A DNA stretch of 64,000 nt. Origin: Steinernema hermaphroditum (taxonomy: Eukaryota > Nematoda > Chromadorea > Rhabditida > Steinernematidae). The notes beneath the pieces are model-generated. The model searched no databases, had not been told where the DNA came from, and saw only the letters and a program-made list of their open reading frames with translations. The stretch is from the NCBI GenBank assembly GCA_030435675.1, contig CM059623.1:11688092-11752091 (forward strand). Direction: 5' to 3'. Positions 47,400 through 58,886 of this stretch are shown one piece after another; positions within the stretch are counted from its first letter, which is position 1; each line of letters begins with the position of its first letter. The position numbers and the translations under genes were made by a program.

Positions 47400-49936
47400 T
47401 CATTCTTTATGGGGATGGTGTCCTGCAACGACACATGGAGACTGACCAAAGAACCATGTGATTACCTCAGATTCCTCTCCGAATACGATTTTGTAGCGCA
47501 TGAGCATCTTCGCCAGCGCGTACTTGTACTCCATCTCGGCAAAACGCATGCCTATGCAGTTCCGGGGTCCCGCGCCGAACGGTATCCACGACATCGGGTG
47601 GTAACTCTTGTTGTCAACGAACCGTTCGGGGAGGAACGTCTCGGGCTCGTGCCAGTTCGCCGGATCATAATGCACGCCTAGCACATTGACTCCGAACTGG
47701 ACGCCCTTCTCGAAGGCGATTCCATCGACGGTGCAGTCTTCCGTGCACGTCCGGTTCACAAAGCTGAACTTTACCGATTGTGGTTACGTGCTGATAGCCT
47801 ACAATGTTATCGGCGAGTACATTCGAGTGGCCTCGTGGAAGACGGCGTCCAAGTAGGGGAGCTTCATGATGGTCGAGTACCATTCGTCTTTGGGCTGAAG
47901 TGGGTTCTTTTCCGGGACTACTCTGTCGGGCCTACCAGATCCTTCAGACCGTCGATAAGTTCTTGTGCCAGAATATCCTGCTTGTCTTGGTGTTTGGCCA
48001 ACAGCCACGTGCTGAAAGCCAGCGCGGTGCTCGTGGTTTCGTATCCGGCCAAGAGGAACACAAAGCTGTTGTTGGCAATCTCCCAGTGGGTCAGATAGCG
48101 ACCGTTTTCCTGAAGGGTTTTCGAATAAGAATTAGAGAACTCAGGGCATTTCTATAATCCATCTCAAGGTCAGCCACCTACTTAAGAGTGAACATCCATG
48201 TTCTGACTCTAATGAAGCTCCTAACAGTGTTTAGACTCACTACTAGGATACTCAAAGCCTTGCGGAGTGCAGAAAACAGGCTTCTCTTACTGCGTGTTCA
48301 GGTGAATTAAATAATGGGACCACAAATGAGTCTAGAGACAGTTGAAGGGGGAGAGTATAGGAGCCGATCAGGGGGCAACTCAAAAAGAAGTACTGTTCTA
48401 CTGAAATCGCGTCATTGATCATATCATATGTTATCATGCAAAGAAAGAATTCAAGGAACGCTTTGATCTGAGAATAGATTACCTTGTCCTTCGTGGCTAT
48501 CACATTTACCTATGCGGGCTTGGCGAAAAGTGACCATTAGAGCAATTTAAAGGCACAACTAAAATGGTAACTACATAGAGCTCAGGGTATATCAGGTAGG
48601 ATGGGTGGACAAAATAGTCGATAACTGTGTATCCTGTGTATCTCACCCTGTTTAAGATCCTACAAACTCTATCTGCTTCTTTTAGTAATCAAGCCCTAAT
48701 TTCGATAATTTTTCCAAATCATCCTTTACCAAAAAGGCACTTACATCAGCTGTTTGGCTCTGATCCAGAAGCAGCTTGAGCGTGTCGAAATAGTCACTAT
48801 TCGGGTCCTAGAGTGGATGACCGTCATCGTCTGTGTCCTACAAAGACCTACATGAGTGGCGGCACGCTCCTTGATCACATTGCTGAGAACGTCGAAGAGC
48901 CACGCCTCGGCCCTCCCCTGTTTCGCCGTCTTCGACCACCAGAGTCCACAAAGGGGACCGATTTCTGGGAAAAGTACTGCGAGCATCACGGTGAGGTTCT
49001 TGCTCGGCGACGGCATCTCGTTGAAGTACTTCCTGACGTGCACGAAGAAAGAGTCCTCCGGATCACCAATACAGTTCGTGTCGAGACCAAAGGCGACTTT
49101 CGCGATAACGTCAAGAGTCATTCCTTTGTAGATCTCGAAAATGTCGAAACATTTTCCTATATTCGCGTGTTTTTCCAGTTCGTTTAGAACGTTGTCGATC
49201 TTATGGGATACGGTAGCGGTCATCTGAAAGACGAAAAATGGAATAAAATCGCATGCCTCATGCTGGAATCCAACCAGCGACCTTCTGTTTACTAGACAGA
49301 CGCTCTGCCCCTGAGCCAATGAGGCGTGGTTATGTCAGCCAGTTCGATTGCATGTATAGGTTATACCTCTTACCTTTTTGATCTTTCCAGTGGTAAAAGT
49401 AGGACTCAACGTCGAACGCATATATTTCCACTTTGAGTGCTCAACTACGAGAAGACTTTCGCTCAGAGCTCCACTAATCATTGGCATTTGCTGAAGTTTG
49501 ACCATAAAATGGTTCATTGCAGGAAAGCTCTACCATTCGGTCAGTGAAACAGTCGAATCTCTTGACGAGAACGCTTTGAATCAGGTCCAGATTTTTGGAC
49601 ACCACGAAAAGGTCCCGACCGCTGAGGTATCCAAATGTTTCTCCGTACTCTTCGGCCCATTTTTGGAACACTTTTCCCATCAGCATGCCGTTCTAAATGG
49701 CCTACTAAACGCTAAAGTCATACGCTACCTACCTTTTTCATCTCTACCCCCAAATCACCCAAATTTCCAACGATGGCCTTAGGTTCTGGTCCTTTGAGAC
49801 CCATACGATCTCTTCGCTGGAAACATCGTTGTCGGTGCCTAAATATGGAAATTCACCCTGATAGACAGCCGATATCATACAGGTAAAGAGCCAAAAAGAG
49901 GCAGCCTACACAGCCTAACACCAGCTCAACCAACAT
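47400..49936 (-). CDS. Cytochrome P450 (CYP13-like)
   Basis: ER-anchored haem monooxygenase. The start exon (49936-49881) encodes the anchor MLVELVLGCVGCLFLALYL; a 42-nt intron precedes GLKGPEPKAIVGNLGDLG, the Pro-rich hinge. Further features: FGYLSGRDLFVV, WKYMRSTLSPTFTTGKIKK (C-helix), I-helix FLLAGYETTST, K-helix EATRMYSP (ExxR), FLPERF and the haem loop FGAGPRNCIGMRFA with the Cys ligand. At least ten exons; several introns are 39-43 nt. The C-terminal stop is at 47400. The N-terminal half resembles nematode CYP13/CYP25. One intron (49224-49373) contains a tRNA-Thr-like sequence. No breaks were seen. Confidence 0.9.
49254..49325 (-). tRNA. tRNA-Thr (anticodon AGT), one T-loop change
   Basis: 72 nt folding into a perfect cloverleaf: acceptor GCCTCAT/ATGAGGC, D stem GCTC/GAGC, anticodon stem TCTGT/ACAGA with loop CTAGTAA, T stem GCTGG/CCAGC. 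The T loop is TTGGATT instead of TTCGATT, altering the invariant C56 and the Pol III B box. It lies in a P450 intron in the same orientation. It could be a functional gene, a young pseudogene or a SINE-related copy. Confidence 0.55.
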
Positions 49937-50170
49937 CGCAATTAAAGAGGAAATCGATGAGATGGCGCCGTCGCTATTTATTTACCACAAAAATGGAGAA
50001 CGTGTGGTTAGTGGTTTGTGGCCGAGCACGAAAGCGACGTTGAGCCGAGGCGACACGCGCCAGATGACTGATTTGGGCGTCGGAAAACAAGAAATTAAAG
50101 ACCACCAAAGGTCAGGGATCATATCTGTACTATATTGGACTATAGATGAATCGCCGAGAACCGTAGCTAA
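49937..50170. other. Short intergenic spacer
   Basis: 5' flank of the P450; nothing recognised. Confidence 0.5.
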
Positions 50171-50244
50171 GCCGCCATAGCTGAGTCGGTTAGAGCGTTT
50201 GTCTAATAAGCCCAAGGTCGCAGGTTCGACCCCTGCTATCGGCA
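50171..50244 (+). pseudogene. tRNA-Ile(AAT)-like pseudogene
   Basis: T arm GCAGGTTCGACCCCTGC and D arm GCTGAGTCGGTTAGAGC are good, and the loop CTAATAA gives anticodon AAT. The acceptor stem has two mismatches (GCCGCCA against TATCGGC) and the anticodon stem (TTTGT/GCCCA) two, so it is probably inactive. Confidence 0.5.
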
Positions 50245-50360
50245 AATACCTTTGTGATTTTGGTGGAAAACTTCTCCGTTTCTTTTGTTTGACGATAGCA
50301 TTGACGATTTCTTCAAAAAGCATAAGCAACATTACATGCTGATTTGTAAAAATCACAAAA

Positions 50361-50432
50361 TGTCTCATGCTGGAATCGAACCAGCGACGTTCAGTTGACT
50401 AGACGGACGCTCTGCCTCTGAGCCTATGAGTC
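50361..50432 (-). pseudogene. tRNA-Thr(AGT)-like pseudogene
   Basis: A diverged copy of the sequence at 49254: T arm GCTGGTTCGATTCCAGC intact, one acceptor-stem mismatch (A2-A71), one anticodon-stem mismatch and loop CTAGTCA. Confidence 0.5.
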
Positions 50433-50620
50433 TTGTCGTTTTGCACACTCCAAGTGGAGAAAGTACAAAACGAATTTTCCAGGAGAGCACCTCCGATTAC
50501 GGAAGCTTTGGAGCGTTACTATCGCGCGTTCACATCGTCCTTCATCCTGATTCCGCCACTGATTGACCTCTTGCGTGTTATTTATGTGATGCAATCGCGC
50601 GAATCGCTCTCAATTCGAAA

Positions 50621-50946
50621 ATGTTTTTCGTCTTCGTTTGTTCCGTTCTTCTCCTCGCGGCACACGTTCGAAGTAAGTGTACTTGTTGCTAGTGCTTTGT
50701 TGAGTGATCTGTGCCAAACGAGTAATCAGTCCTAAAGTGAAAGTGTACGCTTCAGTCGCTTGCTTCTGTGATGCCACAAGGAGAAAGCGCACTTGTGGTG
50801 ATAGCGGAAGCGAAACAAAGTGCGTGAATGTAGTCTTGCTGATTGTTTTGAAGGGGAAAGGGTTTAAACTGATATTGACAGTTAATCCACTTGCGTTCTG
50901 TAAACAAGTGAGCTTCTGCAAAAAAGCTCGAAAATCATGCATTTGA
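50621..50946 (+). CDS. Small secreted Cys-rich peptide (putative, two exons)
   Basis: Exon 1 (50621-50672) encodes a strong signal peptide, MFFVFVCSVLLLAAHVR, ending at a GTAAGT donor. Exon 2 starts at 50756 after CTTCAG and reads IACFCDATRRKRTCGDSG onward to TGA at 50946, with seven Cys and a basic C-terminus. The phase joins correctly over an 83-nt intron. The hydrophobic middle of exon 2 is unusual and may mean the real end lies earlier. No family recognised. Confidence 0.35.
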
Positions 50947-51101
50947 AACGGTATCTTCCTACTGAATCAGGCAGTCAGACTCCAATCACCCATTTAATCA
51001 CGCGAAATAGGTTCTTTTCGATACCTTCCCTGCAAGTGACACCAGTACCCTAGCGTTTTCCAGCATCAAAAATTTATTCAGATCCAGAGAACAATCCACT
51101 A

Positions 51102-51386
51102 CTAGGCTCGAACGCAGGGAGAGTTGATGTCGCCGGCCTTCTTGAAGCCGGTGTTACAGACGCACATGGGGAAAGCGCCCTCGCGGCCACAGTGGGAGTT
51201 GGGAACGCACTTGTAGGGCATCGTTAAGATCTGGCCGCCGAGGCAGGCCTTCAGCGAGCCACAGTCGTCCATCAAGTAGCTGACTCCGGGCTGGTAGACG
51301 CGACCGTTGGAGGCGTCCTTGCAGGGGGTGGCGGTGACGAAGACGGCCAAGGTGGCACAGAAGACGACAAGGGTGAAGGCGTTCAT
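51102..51386 (-). CDS. Small secreted Cys-rich protein
   Basis: Intronless ORF of 94 residues. Signal peptide MNAFTLVVFCATLAVFVTA, then a mature domain with eight Cys spaced as CKDASNG, MDDCGSLKAC, YKCVPNSHC, MCVCNTGFK and SPCVRA. The CxCxxGF pattern near the end recalls EGF-like or trypsin-inhibitor-like folds but is not diagnostic. A CTATAAAAC box lies about 35 nt upstream on the minus strand with a short leader. Probably an extracellular or secreted effector of unknown role. Confidence 0.75.
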   Translation of the reverse strand: MNAFTLVVFCATLAVFVTATPCKDASNGRVYQPGVSYLMDDCGSLKACLGGQILTMPYKCVPNSHCGREGAFPMCVCNTGFKKAGDINSPCVRA

Positions 51387-51416
51387 TGTCGGATGGATTG
51401 TGGCTTGCGTGGTTCC

Positions 51417-51425
51417 GTTTTATAG
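51417..51425 (-). promoter_or_regulatory. TATA box of the Cys-rich secreted protein gene
   Basis: CTATAAAAC on the minus strand about 30-40 nt upstream of the ATG at 51386. Confidence 0.5.
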
Positions 51426-51582
51426 CGGAACATTCCGACTCTGATCGCCGGATGCACGCCTGAACAAACGCGGATTGTGCCCGGATAAGGGGACATGAGC
51501 AGGTGTTGAAACGCTGATTCATTGTGTGACTGTAGGCGTTTATTGGGAAAGGGACATTTCAATGGCACCAAAAATGAACTTC

Positions 51583-54500
51583 CTCTGTTCCAGCCCAATG
51601 CCTCGAGGCTCAAGAAGGTAATCGACTCCGCTCCAGCAGTCCTTCAGTGGTAGAAGGGAACGCAGAGAGCCGACTCATTCAGACCCTCCAGGACTACGCG
51701 AACCGCCTGGACAACTCGTCCCGCCCAGAATTCGACCTTCTTGTCGTCGACATCAACGACCGGGTCATCGCCAACGAGTCCATGTCCATGATGTCCATCG
51801 TCACCGTATCCGCCTACAAGCTCATGGACTACATTGTTCGCCATCCTGAGCAGCGCGAGGCCGTCCAAGAAATGAACTTGGGAGACTGGGGCACCGTCAG
51901 GGACCTATTCGTTGTGGGAGCCAAAGTGAAAGCTGAAACAGTGGAGAGCGTCATTTCCAACGTAGACGGGAAATATGCTCTCCTGGAAGCTCTGGAGGAG
52001 TCGAAGTCGACGTTTCCTAACGAGATCGAGAGGATTCGAATCGACGAGTTGATCTCGGATCTGGAGACTCAACTGGCTCTTACGAAGGTGCCTCTGACGA
52101 CGCGGATGTCCCAGATACACCAAGTCTTCTCGGAGTGGTTCGCGAGGTGAGAGACTGTTTCTGTTAAGTGCAAGAGATACGGTAAGGGGAAGGGGAAAGG
52201 GGAGGGGAAAGACTGGTCGCTTTCAGACAGTTTCGATATATGGACGCCAAATGGACCCCTGTAGATGCCTAAAATGTGAGAATGTGGGTTTCTTTTAAGT
52301 GTTGGAGATACGGTAGGAGCAGCGCTTTGCTGTTCTTTGTTCTAGAGTGGACATTCGATAAGCTCTATGGGACGAAATGTGATATTGTTTACAAGACACA
52401 CTTTTCTGTTTTTCTCCAAACAAAGTTACACCCTCAGATGGTTAAACGATCCAAAATTTCCAGATTCATCCACCATCGCTATTCAGATACGCCTACCTCC
52501 GACCGTATCTCCTCGACCAGACCCCGTCGATCGACCGATGGGGTAGTCTCACGGCCTTCCTGGACGTCGCCGGCCACTTCTACCGCGTCCACACCATGAA
52601 TGACATGTTCGCCCCGAACGGTACGATGGACTCTTCGGTGGTGAACATGCTCCAAGAAGGGGTGGACTCCACTCCCGTCCTCACTCGCGCTGAAAGGACC
52701 GTTTTCCGCGACTTCACCTCAAAAGTGAAGCTCGTTGGCGATGACCCCACCATGCTGGGTCCCAAGAAGCTCATCATCATCAGGGACGAACTCCGAAAGC
52801 TCCTAGTGACCAAGAAGATCCGCTCCGTGAGACTCAGCGACGAGTTCGGAACATTCGGCGACCTCCTAGACGTCAACAACTTCATGTCCTGCTCCAGCAA
52901 TGCAAGTAGTCTCGGGCACCAGGCGTTGGACCTCCGAAAAAGGAGGGACTCGAGCGCGCACCTGGCTTCGAGGCCCGCAACCGGAGGCGACTGTGAACTC
53001 ATCGCCAGCCTGCTCAAGCGCTCTTCCCAACTGACGGCGCCTCAAATGATCAAACTCGACGTGGTGCTCTTCAAAGTGAACAGGACGATTCTGAACGACG
53101 AGAATCTTAACCGGACAGAAGCACTGGCGCGGTCCGTGTTTCGGATTCGCGAAGCTATCAGGAGAATCGATGGACTGAGTGACAAGTTGGAGTTTGCGGA
53201 TATCGGTCAGTGGGGCACTCTTCACGAACTCTTCGTCACGGCTACGGTGGTGAGTTTTCTTTGTAACAGTTCTGTGACCCTAACAAAGCTGAGAAGATGG
53301 GAGTCAATGAGGAAAAATTCGCACTTTCGAAAGCTGTAGGGGATCGGTTGGAAAACAGAAAACGATTTGAATCCCATACAAAGCTTGCATTTACTGGTTC
53401 AGATCAAATCCGAAACCATCGAATTCGCCTTGGTACACCTGGTCACAACCCTCGAGCAGTTCTCCGCCACCATTCCACCGGAGATCGGCGACGACACGAG
53501 CAAGATGATCAGCGACATGATGTCCATCCTAGCAGCTCCCACAGGCGCCGGATCAGGGCCTGAAGCTAGGTACTCTGTGACCTATCTCACTCTGCACGAG
53601 TATCTCATCCGACATCCTGAGGTGTACGAACGACTGAGAGACGCAAAGATCCCCGAGTGGGGAAATGTCGGAATGGTTCTCGACGTTCTTGCTGAAGTAG
53701 GCGAGCGGTTTTCATTCAGAAGTACCGCATGATTCAGTACTATCGCCTGAGTGTCCTGGACAAACTCTTCCAATTGGAAAGTCGCCAGTCGGCGCTGGCT
53801 CGGGATTTGGTACCTGTCTACGGTTTGGCGCCCGATTTCATCAATAGGGTGTCCGAAATCGCGTCCGACACGTCAGTTATGGACTTGTGGAAGTTAGAAA
53901 TGATCGTCAGAGAATTTCGATCACTTCTCGCCGAGCAGCCGGATCTAAATACCAAACTTCGAGTCGTCCCTATTGGTGGCACTTTCCTTTTCGGAACGTT
54001 TGGAGACCTCATCGATCTCTACTACTTCGTAGGGCCTCCGCCGCTCTCCAATTCGATACTGAAACGTTTAGAAAACGATGAAAGCAGGCAATGTCAGGAG
54101 CAGAACTAGAGTGAATCGGGTGGAAAGTCCACCTTCTTCGGAAGCTCCTGTCCAAGACAACGACGTCCCCGTCTTTCCTGACAACAAGGTCACTCACCAA
54201 GACGTCCCTGTTCCTGGAAAAGGCGACTGTGAAGAGGTCCAGCAACTCTTCGATCGGGGAAGTGACCATTTCTATCCTCTGGTAGGTACTATAGACAGTC
54301 AAAGGAGCAGTTTGTGGATCCAACGGTTGGATTCGAAGTCCGTTGCCCTCACAAAGAGAGTCCTGAACTTCCCAACAAGAGCCAATTTCAGACCCGATCC
54401 CTTAGCGTCGCCTCAGACCAATTCGAACGTCCCCAGAGGAACCACTTCCGCTCGATAATCTCCCGGATCCACAATCGACTTCTCGTCTCGCAAGCACTGT

Positions 54501-54637
54501 CTAGCGACGAAAAGTTGAAGCTGGTCAGGAGAGATCTGAAGGAGTACATCGGCTTCAGTCTCGCGCGGTCCAATCTGATCTCAAATATTCCTCTCGGAAG
54601 TTGGGGAACCGTTAAACAATTGTTTGCTTGTCAATGA
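51583..54637 (+). CDS. Unrecognised multi-module protein with repeated WGT motif; frame breaks present
   Basis: A chain of exons: about 51583-52146, micro-exon 52227-52260 (QFRYMDAKWTP), 52464-53249, 53403 to about 53689, then 53713 on, and a last part near 54313-54637. Each ~120-170-residue helical module ends in a similar signature: MNLGDWGTVRDLFVV, IDRWGSLTAFLDVA, EFGTFGDLLDV, IGQWGTLHELFV, IPEWGNVGMVLDVL, LFGTFGDLIDLYYF and LGSWGTVKQLFA. No signal peptide, and the start exon is unclear. Between 53689 and 53713 the frame is kept only by a 23-nt intron or a frameshift, and near 54080 another shift is needed, so it may be a decaying gene or contain sequence errors. Function unknown. Confidence 0.55.
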
Positions 54638-54688
54638 CATTTAAATACAGTTTTATTTCTTCGATTATACTGGACAAATTAGGGAACT

Positions 54689-55287
54689 TCACTCGTCCCA
54701 CATTCCAAGCCGCTCCTCTTCCTCTCGCTTGATTCGATCGCGCTCACTACAGTATGATGTCAGAACTGAAGTGTTCCCGTGGAACCTACCGTCTCTCCAG
54801 CTTCGCCTTTTTGACGACCTCCTTGACGTTCTCACGCTCCGCCTCCGGATGCCAAACGGTCTCGTCGGGAATCCGTGGATCCGCCTCGTCTTTCCATTGC
54901 TCTAGCAAACCCGGAAGACGTCTCTCTAAGGATCGTACTTCCTCGATGAAAAGAAACATTGCGTCGCTTTTCGAGAGCCCCAGGCACTTGTTCCACGCGT
55001 GCCACTTTCGATTCCCCTTGATCCAACCCCACATCCACGACTTCTCCTCGGGGTCCATGTAGTCTTTTTCTGAAAGGTGGATCTGATCGATCAAGAAGAC
55101 GGCACTCACTGGGTACGTTGATGTTTCCGACGACCGTCTGCTGATAGAGACCCCAAAGGGGGTAGGTCTCCTCTTCGAAGCGCACGAAGAACTCGAACTC
55201 TCCCTTCAGGACCTGGCGCTGATCGAATCTAGCACGGAGATATTTCCACTTGTTCACAGCTTTGATGAAACTCTGAGAAAAGGCCAT
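54689..55287 (-). CDS. Acyl-CoA-binding protein (ACB domain)
   Basis: Binds medium/long-chain acyl-CoA esters. Exons 55287-55110, 55069-54790 and 54746-54689, with introns of 40 and 43 nt. The ACB domain covers MAFSQSFIKAVNKWKYLRA, LWGLYQQTVVGNINVP (YKQAT-like helix) and WGWIKGNRKWHAWNKCLGLS, followed by SDAMFLFIEEV. A charged coiled C-terminal extension ends RIKREEEERLGMWDE, longer than in the ~87-residue soluble ACBPs. The last exon is short and restores frame at the splice. It lies 444 nt downstream of ufd-3 on the same strand. Confidence 0.82.
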
Positions 55288-55731
55288 GTGTACTGACACG
55301 ATGAGCTGAACAGACCTCTTCCATTCTGGCGAATAGGACAACAATGCCGCATAGGAAGAATGCGAGCGATGTGCGGGAGATGATGATTAGCTGTCATGAT
55401 CAGTTTCTATGTGCTCTACTCGAGCCATGTTCTAATTACCTTCATTGCTGTCCCGCCCAAAACTGGACGGTCTATTGATCATATACATGGGCTAATCGTT
55501 ACAAGTTTCGGCTAATCGAAAGCTGCCAACAAAGACGTCTCCTTCGGGTCGTTAGGGTCGCTAGATTTTCGGCTCGCAGAATCCTCCTGGAACGTCCCTT
55601 CTTCAACCCTGATTTCCCTTAATAAATTCCCTTTCCCCTTTCCCATAACATAACGCCCAATTTATACACGTTTATAGTACCTTTAATTCCGCTTATCCGT
55701 TAAACAATAATTTACACTATAGCTCAGCCAT

Positions 55732-58700
55732 TTACACCGATTCGACCATACAGATGATCTCCCGAGCAATTATCTTTCCATCCTCCCCGGCAATGCAGTC
55801 GACCATGTTTCTGGCCAGATTCGTGATTCCGTTTTGTTTTGCCAGCTAAAAACAGGAAGCATAGACGGTGGACCCAATCCCTCATCTCCGTACCTTTATA
55901 AGCTCTCTATCTCCCCAGAGCAGGGACACCATGCTCTTCAGGATATTGGTCATCGCATCTTCGTTGATTCTGAAGGCTCCTTCGTTACTGTCCATCTCTC
56001 CTTCGAAGGCCTGATTGGTCTCCATGAGGATGGAGAAGAGGGCGTCTTCCCGGGGTCCGACGTTATCGTGTTTCCCGGTGTATGACGACAAGTAGTATGC
56101 GTAGTTGGTGAGCGCACAGCTGGCGGCCACTTGCGCTGTGGGCCACTGGCGCATGACAGATCCGACCTGAAGATAATAGGTCTCACTAACAAGTAGGTGG
56201 ATAATGCAAAAGCCCGGCTTTTTTGGAAATTCCGAAACCCAATGCTTTTATTCCTCTAAAACTCACCAAAATCTTGATCCAGTTCTGGATATCATTAGTC
56301 ATGGCGTCGCGTCCTTGAGGGTGCTTGAACGCGTTGCACAAAACCCGGCAAACAGTCATGACGACGTTCTGTTCGCTGGACGTCAGAAGCACAGCCCTCA
56401 GGGCGGCCAGCGTCTCCTTCCTAGCAGCGAAGAAGTGTGCGTGGACCTTGGGTCGGAGAACGGCCAGACGAAGAAGGTCGACGATTGGGAGTTTGTTCTG
56501 AAGAGGCCAGTCGAGGCCCTTCTCCAGCGCCCGGATTAGGGTGGCATCGTCGGGTTCGCCTTGTTTGAACAGAGTGGCAAGAGAGGACAACTAGAAAAGG
56601 TACTCATAAGGAGTTGGAAGAAGTCAGCCGTTACCTCAGCCTCGTCGAGTCTCAGTCCGTCTTCTTGAGCATCGTTGAATTCCTTCAACTTGCCGACAGC
56701 CTTGTCAGCGCTCACCGGGCACTTCTCGAAGTACATCGGCTCTCGCAGAGGATACAGATGGGAGACTGGACGGATTGGGTTGTTCTCGGCTAAATTTTTC
56801 TCACATACAAGGTTCTTTGGGTCAGATCTACTTACGGGTATCATCAGGAACGTATCGATTGCTACCAGTGAGGGGGTCGGCGCCGTTTGTCGACTGGGCT
56901 GCACTAGCAGGGAATTGGCTTTTCAGCATTGAACTCAACTAAAATAGACCTTCCCTATGAAGGAAAAGACACTGTGCAACTCACATGTGGACCCATGCTG
57001 GGAGGGATGCCGTGTTTCTTGATGAAACGCTGCGCGGCCATGTCGTAGTCCTCACCAGAGTTGTAGCCGATTTTGACTTCTTTTCCGCCCTCCAATGTGA
57101 CATCGAGTGAGAAGTCGTAAACCTAAGAGGTGGCTATATTTCAATGATATTTCAAGGTCATGTTGATCCTCTAGAGTCCTCATCAGGTATAGTGTAGGGA
57201 CATAGAAAGATGAATCTTTGAACGTTGCCTGGTTGAACTTCAGAAATCTCTAACAAAACTAACATTCCGGACTAAATCCAGAATGCATATGTGTGTCTTT
57301 GCAAGGGATTAAGCTTGAACCAGCGGTTACCTCCCCATCGATGTAGACGCGATCCTTCTGCCGCTTGGAAGCAGGTTCGTCCTTGGCATAGTCCGGAACG
57401 TTCCGTTTAATGAATTCGACAATGTCCAGGAAATGCTGCTGGGGGAGGTTGTTCTCCAGAATGAACTCTTGAGCAGCCACTGCAGGATCTGTGCCCTTCC
57501 GGTAGCGCAGATCGAGCGGCGGAGCGTCTTCTGCCAGAGACACCTTGATGGTGACGTTCTCGTCAGCGTCCTTCTTGCGGAGACGGTCACTCTCCGTCGC
57601 CTTCATCTTCTGCTGGAAGGAGGCCTGCACCTCTGGGTCCGTCTTAAACTCCTTGTTGAAGGAGTAGACGTAAACACACTTGTCGCTGGCGCCAAAAGCG
57701 ACCTTATCCTCTCCGATAACCTGTACGGACCAGACGCTGCTAGTGGGCAATTGGAAGACCTCAGTCGAGGAAAGGCAGTCGTTCTCGTCTCTGGCGAAGA
57801 TCTCCACGTGTCCACCTTCTCCACACGTGATGAGATATTTCTGTCCGTTGGCGAGGTCCACAGGCTTCATCGAATACATGAACTCTCCCGAGAGGGTGTT
57901 ATACTTGGCGAGCATGGAACCTGATTCCAGGTCCCAGAGGCCGACTGAACCCGAGTTGAAGAGTGTGTAGAAGCGGTTGTTGGGGAGCCTTTCGATCGCT
58001 CGGACAATGTCAGGGGCTGAAATGTGTGTATAATAGAGGATGCGATAAAGGAGGTCCAGTAAGGAGAGTGTTATATGGAGAAGCTTCACCTCTTACGCCT
58101 AAGAAGATGGGTTTCAAGCTCACCTGTCATCGATTTCAGAAGAGTTTCTCCTTCCCAATACTTAATAGTCTTGTCGGCAGATCCAGTGAGGAAGCGATTG
58201 GGACTGAAAGCCGAAGTTACGGCCCACACAGACTGCTGATGTCCCCGCAGAACAATCTTCTGAAAATTTCATAATTGGCCTACTACAAATGGCTTTTCTT
58301 CTGAATACCTTGCACTCCCCTATGAGTCCGTCGTAGAGACCACTAAGGTCCCAAACGATAGCCGTTTCGTCCCACGATCCGCTGATAAGAATGCGAGCCT
58401 CTTGATCAACGTAGAGGGCGCAAACGTTGGCCGTGTGCTGGGAAAGTGTGCAGCAGATGGCGCCGGTAAGAGGGGAGATACATGCGATTGACCCGGAGCT
58501 GAGGCCGACGAAGACGTTCTCCTGACCGTCGTGGCGTTTCATGACGGCGACAGCGTTGGCACCGGCTCCTGTTTGGGTGATTGGTTGGACAAGGAAACGA
58601 TTGGATCTGAAAATGATTGTTGCAGTTTTTAGGCGATTTTTGGTCCGAAAATGAGAGAGACTCCTTCTAATCTCTCAGATCAGGCTCTGATTCAAGTCTC

Positions 58701-58886
58701 ATAGATTCAGATGATCCAAAGACCAGGCACGGATATTGCTTACCCCGTAGATTCCCATCGAAAAACGGATCCGTCACGTCCAACCGACGTGAAGCCTCCG
58801 TTCTGCCTTGCGATCGCCTTGACATCGGCCGTGTGTGCCGCCCCGACGTCGCAGAGGACAAGTCGAGATTCGTTGGTATCTGACAT
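55732..58886 (-). CDS. ufd-3: Phospholipase A2-activating protein (PLAA/UFD-3), CDC-48 cofactor
   Basis: Ubiquitin-binding adaptor of p97/CDC-48 (yeast Doa1/Ufd3). Ten exons: 58886-58744, 58606-58309, 58259-58124, 58016-57331, 57122-56985, 56938-56836, 56789-56635, 56590-56267, 56166-55894 and 55845-55732. WD40 repeats occupy the N-terminal half (SVGRDGSVFRWES, ILISGSWDETAIVWDLSG, FLTGSADKTIKYWEGE). The PFU ubiquitin-binding domain follows (AAQEFILENNLPQQHFLDIVEFI and VYDFSLDVTLEGGKEVKIGY). The C-terminal PUL domain starts around LATLFKQGEPDDATLIRAL and ends ICMVESV. The ATG immediately follows CTTTCCAG, a likely SL site. Intact. Confidence 0.94.

Noticed and set aside
50171..50244. Functional tRNA-Ile
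   Set aside because: Two acceptor-stem and two anticodon-stem mismatches.
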